Below are positions 27,702 to 35,014 of a stretch of DNA of 64,000 nt, piece after piece (the first letter of the stretch is position 1; each line of letters begins with the position of its first letter). The stretch covers positions 44,462 to 108,461 of the forward strand of contig NZ_KK211379.1 in NCBI RefSeq assembly GCF_000621965.1, given 5' to 3'. The position numbers and the translations under genes are program-made. A model generated the notes under the pieces. That model worked only from the letters and a program-made list of their open reading frames with translations. It was not told the DNA's origin and ran no database searches. This stretch comes from Methanobrevibacter wolinii SH (GTDB lineage Archaea; Methanobacteriota; Methanobacteria; Methanobacteriales; Methanobacteriaceae).

Positions 27702-27715
27702 ATAAACATTTTTTG
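27684..27715. repeat. 32-bp near-perfect palindrome at two hsdS 3' ends
   Basis: CAAAAAATGTTTGTTT at 27684-27699 mirrors AAATAAACATTTTTTG at 27700-27715 with a single mismatch. It is formed by two S genes meeting tail to tail, their stop codons overlapping at 27698-27701. The same end sequence, CARAAAATGTTTRTTTA, recurs at the 3' ends of the other S genes (complement of 29460-29476, and plus strand 34877-34893), so it can act as an inverted repeat between cassettes. Confidence 0.85.
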
Positions 27716-28264
27716 AAGTAAAAATTTCTTAAAATATTTTAAATTATTTAATTTTTCATTAATTAATTCAATTTTCTTATTAAATGTTAATAATATATTA
27801 ACTATATTAAGTTGTATATTAAATTCAGGAAGCATAATCGGTATTGCATTTAATGTATCATTATTTAATGTAATTCCTTTTGCTGCTTGTGATCCATATT
27901 TTTTGATATTTAATGTTTTTAAATAAAAATACATATATTCTGTTGAGATTTTATCATTTTTCCATGTAAAATTAGCAATTGCTTCATTAGTATACATATC
28001 CTCTTTTAATATTGCTAATTTTCCAATAGTTAGTTTAAAACTCATTATTAATGTATCTTTTTTTATAATTTCTTTATTTTTTATTGCTTCTTCAGAAATT
28101 TTCTTTTTAGAATTGGTAATATATTTTTTATCCATATCTGCAATACTTAACCAATGATATTTACCATAATTCCAGTATTTTGGATTTTTAGTTGATGGTG
28201 TAAAACCTTTTTTAATTTCTGCAATATCTCCTAATGAATATCTTTTAAAATTTATATTATTCAT
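27698..28264 (-). CDS. Half-length HsdS fragment (second recognition domain)
   Basis: A 188-residue reading frame equal to the C-terminal half of an HsdS: the frame before the ATG still encodes a linker-like sequence (QKYEKQLRENIF) back to a stop at 28313-28315, then one recognition domain starting LGDIAEIKKGFTPSTKN, and the conserved tail NKKIELIN...FKKFLLQKMFI. The domain is about three quarters identical by eye to recognition domain 1 of cassette 1, although it occupies domain position 2. There is no convincing ribosome binding site before the ATG. It is most likely a stored half-gene for recombination; expression as a single-domain S protein cannot be excluded. Confidence 0.75.
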   Translation of the reverse strand: MNNINFKRYSLGDIAEIKKGFTPSTKNPKYWNYGKYHWLSIADMDKKYITNSKKKISEEAIKNKEIIKKDTLIMSFKLTIGKLAILKEDMYTNEAIANFTWKNDKISTEYMYFYLKTLNIKKYGSQAAKGITLNNDTLNAIPIMLPEFNIQLNIVNILLTFNKKIELINEKLNNLKYFKKFLLQKMFI

Positions 28265-28414
28265 TTTAAAATTAAAAATATTCTCTCTTAACTGTTTTTC
28301 ATATTTTTGGTGTTAAGATACCATATTAATTAATTTAATTAATAAACTTAAAATAAGATTTTAAAATAATACTTTTAATAAAATATTTATTTTTATTTCA
28401 TTTAAAGAAAGTTT

Positions 28415-29491
28415 ATGTATACAAACGAACTTTTTATTAAATTTTGTAAAGAAAGAAATATTAAAGATAGTACTATGAAAGGATATGAATCTGCATTGAA
28501 GAAATATACATCTTTTCATAATAAAACTATTAATTATTTACTTAAAGAAGCTTTAAAAGATGAAGAAAAAAGGATTCCACTTAAAGAAAGAAAAATTAAA
28601 AAAAGACTTCTTGATTATCGTAATTATTTACTAAATAGTACTATGTCACCTAATACTGCAAAAACATATTTTTCAAAATTAAAAACATTTTATATACACT
28701 TTGAAATTGAAATACCACATTTACCTGATGCAAAATATGATAAAGTTTATGAAACAAATTATTTAGACTTACCTACTAAAGAACATATATATCAAGCACT
28801 TGAAATAGTACCAATTGATTTAAAAGCAGTAATATTATTTATGTCATCTTCAGGAACAGCAAAAGCAGAAACATTATCACTAACAGTAAGACAATTTATT
28901 GATGGAACAGCTGAATATCATAATGGTGGATCACTTAATAATATATTAAATGTACTTGAAAAAAGAAATAATGTAGTACCAACTTTTTATCTAAAAAGAA
29001 TTAAAACAGATAAATATTATTATACTTTTTGTTCACCTGAAGCAAGTCATGCTATAGTTAAATATTTAAAAACACGTGAAAACCTTAAATTAGAAGATAA
29101 ACTATTTGATTTCACAAGTTCACTATTATTATCCAGATTTCAAGAAATTAATGATAATATGAATTGGGGATTTAAAGGAAAATATAGATTTTTTAGATCA
29201 CATACATTAAGAAAATTTCATGCATCAAATATAGGATTAACTGCAGAATATATTGATTCATTACAAGGACGAAGTAAAAATATAGTACATGAAACTTATA
29301 TAAAAACAAATCCTCAAAGATTAAAAAAGATTTATATGGGTGCAATGAAGAATGTTATGATTTATACTGAAAAAGAAGAAAAAGAAGAAATAATTAATGA
29401 AGAATTTCATATTACAATAAATATATTTTTAGGTGATAAATATTATAATATATCACCTAAACAAACATTTTCTGAAGAAGACCTTTCTTAA
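28415..29491 (+). CDS. Tyrosine recombinase, likely hsdS invertase
   Basis: A 358-residue integrase-family site-specific recombinase. An N-terminal core-binding domain (TMKGYESALKKYTSFHNK) precedes a catalytic domain with SHTLRKFHASNIGL near 270 (the H-x-L-R box) and LQGRSKNIVHETYIKTNP near 290-305 with the nucleophile Tyr. The first catalytic arginine box reads SSSGTAKAETLSL near 148, with Lys or Ala where Arg is usual; this may be a lineage variant. It lies between S genes inside the segment predicted to invert, the usual place for the invertase of phase-variable type I systems. Its last 12 codons overlap the 3' end of the opposite-strand hsdS by 35 bases. Confidence 0.85.
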   Translation: MYTNELFIKFCKERNIKDSTMKGYESALKKYTSFHNKTINYLLKEALKDEEKRIPLKERKIKKRLLDYRNYLLNSTMSPNTAKTYFSKLKTFYIHFEIEIPHLPDAKYDKVYETNYLDLPTKEHIYQALEIVPIDLKAVILFMSSSGTAKAETLSLTVRQFIDGTAEYHNGGSLNNILNVLEKRNNVVPTFYLKRIKTDKYYYTFCSPEASHAIVKYLKTRENLKLEDKLFDFTSSLLLSRFQEINDNMNWGFKGKYRFFRSHTLRKFHASNIGLTAEYIDSLQGRSKNIVHETYIKTNPQRLKKIYMGAMKNVMIYTEKEEKEEIINEEFHITINIFLGDKYYNISPKQTFSEEDLS

Positions 29492-30578
29492 ATTGTTTCA
29501 TAATGTTTAATTCATCATTTATTAATTCAATTTTTTTATCAAATATTGTTAAAATTTCACTAATTTCCTTTTGTTTTTTTAATGAAGGTATATTTATATC
29601 AACTTCTTTAAGAATTGAATAATGCCTTTTATAACCTTCTTGATGCACATTATTAAATTTTAATGAATAATATAAAAATTTAAGGTTATATTTCCCTTTA
29701 GGTTTCAATATTTTTAAACCATCTCCACCTATAATAAATTTTTTAGTAATATATTTAATATTTGTTGTATGATCTCCAAAACAAATTATTGGTACATTTT
29801 CAAAAATTTTATCTTTTTGATTTGAATAACCTGCAATTTTATTTGCTCCTTGATCAATAACTATATATTTACCTTTGTTTAATATTTCATTCTTTTTAAT
29901 TTCAAATTTTTTTTGTGAAATTGTATTAAAAATTTCAGAAACTTTTTTAAATGGTTCAGATTTTATTGAGTTAAATAATTTAAATTCATTATAATGTTTA
30001 AATTTTTTAAATACAACTTTTTTCTTTTCTAATAAGTCAATTTTTCTGTCAATTAAAGATATAAAATCACCTATTTTTTTCTGTTCTTTAATTGAAGGAT
30101 ACTTAATTTTATAAATTTTTAAGCTAGGTGCAGTTAATTGAGGAACACCTGTACTTTCAATATAAAAATGGATATTATTCAAACAAGATGTAAAAAATGA
30201 AATATTTAAGTTCTCTTTAGGAATTAATATTAATAACCTTCCAACGGCATTAAATTCTATATTTCTTTTAATAGGTATTCCAATATTACCCCTTGCAGTA
30301 ATAGTAATTGATCCTGAAGGATATTTGAATTCTGTATAATATCCTAACAATCCCTTATTTTCTAAAGCATTTGCAAATACGGGATATTTATGGTTTTTAT
30401 CTTTTGATTTTGAAAATTTATTTTTATTTAAATCTCCTGCAGCTTTAATTTTAAATATATTGTCTAATCTATTTTCATTCCATTCATCAGTGAAACCAGG
30501 AAATCTTAACTCTGGGACATGTTGATTGTCATCATTTATATCTTGTTTCTTAGTAGAAACATTATCATTATCACTCAT
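29457..30578 (-). CDS. hsdS: Type I restriction-modification specificity subunit HsdS (expressed copy)
   Basis: HsdS chooses the bipartite DNA target for the HsdM/HsdR complex. The 373-residue protein has a 20-residue leader (MSDNDNVSTKKQD...), the entry motif VPELRFPGFTDEW, recognition domain 1, a central coiled-coil linker with SLIDRKIDLLEKKK near 180, recognition domain 2, and FDKKIELINDELN...KKGLLQKMFV. A GGGGGT precedes the ATG and it starts 20 bases after hsdM, so it is the S gene now in the expression site. Three short sequences, at the start (30518-30526), linker (30025-30045) and end (29460-29476), are repeated in inverted orientation in the silent cassettes. Confidence 0.93.
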   Translation of the reverse strand: MSDNDNVSTKKQDINDDNQHVPELRFPGFTDEWNENRLDNIFKIKAAGDLNKNKFSKSKDKNHKYPVFANALENKGLLGYYTEFKYPSGSITITARGNIGIPIKRNIEFNAVGRLLILIPKENLNISFFTSCLNNIHFYIESTGVPQLTAPSLKIYKIKYPSIKEQKKIGDFISLIDRKIDLLEKKKVVFKKFKHYNEFKLFNSIKSEPFKKVSEIFNTISQKKFEIKKNEILNKGKYIVIDQGANKIAGYSNQKDKIFENVPIICFGDHTTNIKYITKKFIIGGDGLKILKPKGKYNLKFLYYSLKFNNVHQEGYKRHYSILKEVDINIPSLKKQKEISEILTIFDKKIELINDELNIMKQFKKGLLQKMFV

Positions 30579-30598
30579 ATTTTAACCCCCTTAAATTT

Positions 30599-32134
30599 TT
30601 AAAATATTGGTGATTGAATTCCAAGTTCTTCACATATTTTATTAATTTCTTTATCTACTTCAGCTTCTTTAATTGAAATTTCTTTAAGTTCTTTACAAAC
30701 TTCATCAAGATCTATTGGTTCTTCTTCTTCAAAAGTATCTACATATCTTGGTATATTAAGATTGTAATCGTTTTCTTCAATTTCTTCCATTGTTGCTTTA
30801 TGTGAATATTTATCAATTTCTTCACGTTTAGCATATGTATTTACTATTTTATCAATGTCTTCTTTTCTTAATTTATTTTGATTTTTAGCTTTTTCAAAAT
30901 CTTGTGAAGCATCAATAAAGAGAATATCTTCATCTTCTGTTCTACATTTTTTAAATATTAATATACATGTTGGTATACTAGTACCATAGAATATATTAGC
31001 AGGTAATCCTATTACTGCATCTAAATAATTTTTTTCTTCAATTAAATATCTACGTATTTTACTTTCTGCAGCTCCTCTAAATAATACTCCATGTGGAAGT
31101 ACAATACCCATTGTACCATTTTCATCTAAATGATATATCATATGTTGTACAAATGCATAGTCTGCTTTAGATTTAGGTGCTAATTTTCCGTATGCACTGA
31201 AACGTTCATCATCAAGGAATGTTTTATCTGCACTCCATTTTGCACTAAATGGTGGATTAGCAACGATTGCTTCGAATTTCATATTTTTATGCATTGGATG
31301 TTCTAAAGAATCTCCTTGTTTTATATCAAAGTCTTGATATTTAACACCATGAAGAATCATATTCATACGTGCAAGGTTATATGTTGTTTGATTTAATTCT
31401 TGTCCATAGAAGTTTGCTACATCAGCTTCTTTAGATACACGTAAAAGTAAAGATCCTGAACCACATGTTGGATCATATACTGATTTAATACGTTTTTTAC
31501 CTAATGTTACAATTTTAGCAAGTACTTTTGATACTTCTTGTGGAGTATAAAATTCTCCTGCTTTTTTACCTGCACTTGATGCAAATTGACTTATTAAATA
31601 TTCATATGCATCACCAAGGATATCTGATTCATTATTTTCAAGTTCAAAATCAATATCATTTAAATGAAGTAATATTTTTGAAATTAATTTATTTTTATCA
31701 TCATTAGTTCTTCCAAGTTTAGATGAATGAAGATCCACATCTTCAAAAAGATTACTGAAATCATCTTGACTTTCAGTACCAATACAAGAATTACTAATAT
31801 AATTTAATGCTTTATTAAGGTCATCTAATATGAAATCTCCAACTTTAGCTTTTTTAATAATACAACTAAATAAATGTTGAGGTTCAATAAAGTATCCTAA
31901 TGAATCTATACCTTCATCTTTTAAATCGTCTTTATAATCATCAAGTTTCCATGCTTCTTTAAAGCTAATACCATCTTCTTCTAATTCTTTATTCATATGA
32001 ATTTCTAATTTTTCAGATAGGTATCTGTAAAATATAAATCCTAATATATAATTTTTGAATTCATTAGCATCCATATTTCCTCTTAATTCATCTGCAATTG
32101 CCCATAATTTACTTTCTAATTCTTTACTAGCCAT
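30599..32134 (-). CDS. hsdM: Type I restriction-modification DNA methyltransferase HsdM
   Basis: HsdM transfers a methyl group from S-adenosylmethionine to adenine in the target selected by HsdS. The 511-residue product has the N-terminal HsdM helical domain (LWAIADELRGNMDANEFKNY), the AdoMet motif VYDPTCGSGSLLLRV near residue 225 and the catalytic VANPPFSAKW near 290. An AGGGGAGTGA element precedes the ATG. The order is a half-length S gene upstream, then hsdM, then hsdS, all on the minus strand. hsdR is in a separate unit to the right, beyond silent cassette 3. Confidence 0.96.
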   Translation of the reverse strand: MASKELESKLWAIADELRGNMDANEFKNYILGFIFYRYLSEKLEIHMNKELEEDGISFKEAWKLDDYKDDLKDEGIDSLGYFIEPQHLFSCIIKKAKVGDFILDDLNKALNYISNSCIGTESQDDFSNLFEDVDLHSSKLGRTNDDKNKLISKILLHLNDIDFELENNESDILGDAYEYLISQFASSAGKKAGEFYTPQEVSKVLAKIVTLGKKRIKSVYDPTCGSGSLLLRVSKEADVANFYGQELNQTTYNLARMNMILHGVKYQDFDIKQGDSLEHPMHKNMKFEAIVANPPFSAKWSADKTFLDDERFSAYGKLAPKSKADYAFVQHMIYHLDENGTMGIVLPHGVLFRGAAESKIRRYLIEEKNYLDAVIGLPANIFYGTSIPTCILIFKKCRTEDEDILFIDASQDFEKAKNQNKLRKEDIDKIVNTYAKREEIDKYSHKATMEEIEENDYNLNIPRYVDTFEEEEPIDLDEVCKELKEISIKEAEVDKEINKICEELGIQSPIF

Positions 32135-32311
32135 AATAATTCACTCCCCTTAAAAGGTTTAATAATTTTTCTACAAATATAATATATTTAATAATTTTTT
32201 AATACAAAACATTTCTTATTTAATATTTAATTTAAACATTTTTTAATAATTTTAATACAAATTTATTTATAAATACCAAATTGATTTTATTAAGAATTTA
32301 ATAAATAGGAT

Positions 32312-32860
32312 TTATTTATAAATATTTTCAATTATTGCTTCTTTGTAATTATTTTGATATTGGATAAGTTTTTTTTCTAATTTTATTTTATTATCAATTA
32401 GATCTAAGAACATTCCATATTTATTTTGAGTTTCTAAGTTTGGAATATTGAATTTAATTTTTCTTAAGTCTGCAACTTTAATTATTTTTAAAGCTCCTCC
32501 TTCACGTAATTTGTGTAATTCAGAAAGAAAATAATTACTTTTTAGTAAATGGTAAAAGAATGATGTATTATATCCTTCTTTTAATCTAATTACTGCAAAA
32601 TTCATTGTAATTACATATCCTTCTTTATTTAACCTAGTAACAGTATTTGGTTCAGATAATGATATTACAATATCATCTTTTTTTGAATAATATTTCGGAT
32701 TTAAATTATTTGAAATATTTTTATATTCAAATTCAAATATGCCGTCATCTTTAAATTTATTCCGGATAACAGGTTTTAAATCAGATTTTGAATCGATAAA
32801 TCTTGATAAATGAACTCCAGAATATACTTCTGCTATATCTATTAATCTTTTTTTAGTCAT
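32312..32860 (-). CDS. Half-length HsdS-like protein, single recognition domain
   Basis: A 182-residue single-domain S protein: recognition domain from KRLIDIAEVYSGVHLSRF to IKVADLRKIKFNIPNLETQ, then a linker-type helix LDLIDNKIKLEKKLIQYQ. It has a proper start (GGAGG five bases before ATG 32860), unlike the other partial S genes, and lies first in the hsdM operon, 177 bases before hsdM. Half-length S proteins can work as dimers recognising symmetric sites, so it could give HsdM a second specificity. Its C-terminus IIENIYK differs from the LLQKMF(V/I) tails of the other copies, so it may not belong to the shuffling set. Confidence 0.8.
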   Translation of the reverse strand: MTKKRLIDIAEVYSGVHLSRFIDSKSDLKPVIRNKFKDDGIFEFEYKNISNNLNPKYYSKKDDIVISLSEPNTVTRLNKEGYVITMNFAVIRLKEGYNTSFFYHLLKSNYFLSELHKLREGGALKIIKVADLRKIKFNIPNLETQNKYGMFLDLIDNKIKLEKKLIQYQNNYKEAIIENIYK

Positions 32861-32916
32861 AATAGCCTCCATTAAAATTTTATTATAGTTTAACTAACTT
32901 TTTTTCTACTTTATTT

Positions 32917-33118
32917 AAAATAGAAAGTGTGAAGTAAAAAACTTCACTTATTCTATTTTTTAAAAGAGGTGATAATATATAATAGAAAACCGTCTCTTAT
33001 TATATATTGAATATGAAATTACCTCCAAATGGGAGTCGAACCCATCAAAAAATAAAGGAGGGTATGAATTACTTGAATATAGTATAAAAATTAAAATTTT
33101 ATACATAATATTCAAGTT
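32917..33118. repeat. Cluster of palindromes upstream of the hsdM operon
   Basis: Four consecutive dyads: AAAATAGAA 32917-32925 with TTCTATTTT 32951-32959, enclosing GTGAAGT 32929-32935 with ACTTCAC 32941-32947; AATATATAATA 32974-32984 with TATTATATATT 32998-33008; a tRNA-like arm at 33021-33045; and ACTTGAATAT 33071-33080 with ATATTCAAGT 33108-33117. This is the leader/promoter side of the hsdM operon. The dyads could be a recombination platform, operators, or a structured leader RNA. Confidence 0.75.
33021..33045 (-). pseudogene. tRNA 3'-end fragment (T arm plus acceptor strand)
   Basis: Read on the minus strand the segment is ATGGG-TTCGACT-CCCAT followed by TTGGAGGT: a perfect five-base T stem, a canonical seven-base T loop and a 3' acceptor strand with discriminator. 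No D arm or anticodon arm is found upstream, where only a CCTCC-like stretch occurs 18 bases before. A lone tRNA 3' end is the usual trace of integration by a tyrosine recombinase, so this is a candidate old attachment site. The tRNA identity cannot be read from the fragment. Confidence 0.65.
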
Positions 33119-33189
33119 AATAAATCAATATTCACCTCAAGTATATTAAACCATATTTTGTAATAATTACTTAATGACTTGTACTAAGT

Positions 33190-33272
33190 AACTAATTACA
33201 AGTAATTGTTTGATTTCATCATATATAAACTTAACGAAAATTTTAGTCATTAATTACTAATTACAATAAATT
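33190..33272 (+). repeat. Element B, paired with element A at 26113-26195
   Basis: It contains TAACTAATTACAA, then ATATATAAA, then TTTTAGTCATTAATTACTAATTACA, in the same order, orientation and spacing as element A. CTAATTACAA occurs twice inside it, which suggests a repeated binding site around a TATA-like sequence. The stretch 33273-33689 that follows is AT-rich and gene-free, with a perfect 16-base palindrome TGTTTTATATAAAACA near 33569. Confidence 0.6.
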
Positions 33273-33689
33273 TTTCTAAAATATGAAAAATAAAATAAAC
33301 AATATTTAAATAATAAAATAAGAAATGTAAAATAAAAATAGATTATTATTATTATTATAATTAAATTAATAATAAATAATTAAATAAAAAAATAATAATT
33401 TAAAATAGTTAAAATCATGAATAAATAATTTTAACAAAAAATAAAAATTAATTAATTATACAGAAAATATTGAAAAAATAAAATTAAAAAATATTTAAAA
33501 AAATATTTATTGAAATCCTATTTTTATAAAATAATAAAATTAATGTATTTGAACCCACATTAAGCATGTTTTATATAAAACACAATTTTAAAAAAATAAA
33601 TTATTAAAAAAGTTACGTTAATCTAAAAAATATTTAATATTAAAACAAATTTAAAAGAACTATTCAATTTAATATAATTTTAAAAATAA

Positions 33690-34894
33690 TTTGAATATTT
33701 TAATCAACAAAAGTTAGTGCCGAAATTACGATTCAGGAAGTTCAAAGATGAATGGAGAAAAGTATCTTTAAAAGATATAACTATTAGAATAAAAGATAAA
33801 AATAAATCTCTTGAAACTGATTTACCTTTGACTATATCTGCTCAATATGGTTTAATTGATCAAAGAGAATATTTCAATAAAATCGTTGCTAGTAAAAGTT
33901 TAGCTAATTATTATTTATTAAAAAAAGGAGATTTTGCTTATAATAAAAGTTATTCAACAGGATATCCATATGGTACTATAAAAAGATTGAATAAATATGA
34001 TAAAGGTGCCGTATCAACATTATATATTTGTTTTAAACCTAAAAATATAGATTCAAATTTTTTAGAACAATATTTTGAAACTGATAAATGGTATAAAGAA
34101 ATTTATAAAATTGCAGTTGAAGGTGCTAGAAATCATGGTTTATTGAATATAGCAATTTCCGATTTTTTTAATACAAAACATTATATTCCTAAATCTAAAG
34201 ATGAACAAATTAAAATTTCAAAATTTTTAGAAATAGTTGATGAAAAAATTGACTTATTAGAAAAAAAATATAGAAATCAAATAAAATTTTCTAAAGAACT
34301 TAGAAATAAATTTTTAAATAAACATTGTTTTTTTAATGATAACTGGGTAGAACATGATATTAAAGAATATGTTGTAGAATATAAAGAAAAAGTTAATTTT
34401 AATAATAATTTACCTATTTTATCTTCTACATTATCTGGAATTTACTTACAGGAAGATTATTTTAATAAAAATGTTAATAGTTCTGATGTTAGTAATTATA
34501 AAATTGTTCCAAAAAATTATTTTACATATCGATCTATGAGTGATACAGGTAAATTTAAATTTAATATACAAAATATTGTTGAAAAAGGGATTATAAGTCC
34601 TGCTTATCCAGTTTTCACTACTAAAAATATAAATGATAAATATATATATATGAATTTTTAAATTATAGTAATTCAATTAAAAGGCAAATATTAAAGATTA
34701 AAGAAGGGGGAACAAGATATGCATTAGGATTTTCTAAATTTAAAAAATTAAAAATTGAAGTTCCGTCCTTTAAAACACAATGTAAAATAACAGAATCTAT
34801 GAATTTATGTTATCAAAGAGAAGAAAATTTAAAAAAAGAAATTAAAATAATGAAAAAGTTCAAAAAAGGGTTATTGCAGAAAATGTTTATTTAA
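33690..34894 (+). pseudogene. hsdS: Silent type I specificity cassette 3 (no start, frameshifted)
   Basis: A second full-length HsdS cassette opposite to the hsdM operon. The frame is open from 33690 and encodes NQQKLVPKLRFRKFKDEW, matching the entry of the expressed hsdS; only a GTG at 33717 could start it. The linker DEKIDLLEKKYRN (near 34239-34266) shares 30 identical bases with cassette 1. The frame stops at 34661, but the downstream sequence continues in another frame as NYSNSIKRQ...KKFKKGLLQKMFI to a stop at 34892-34894. The shift lies at a (TA)5T tract, 34641-34651; removing one TA unit restores one continuous frame. ATCAACA at 33703-33709 matches the entry repeat of the other S genes. 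Confidence 0.82.
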
Positions 34895-35014
34895 TATAAA
34901 ATTACATTTTTCATGTTTCTTCTAAAATTTAATACTTGAAAATTAAATTTAAAAAAAAATATTTTAAAAGTTATGAGAATTTAAAAATCTTAAAAAATAA
35001 ATATAGAAATTTAA

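Noticed and set aside
33021-33045. Possible intact tRNA gene
   Set aside because: Only the T arm and 3' acceptor strand are present; no D arm or anticodon arm can be folded in the upstream sequence.
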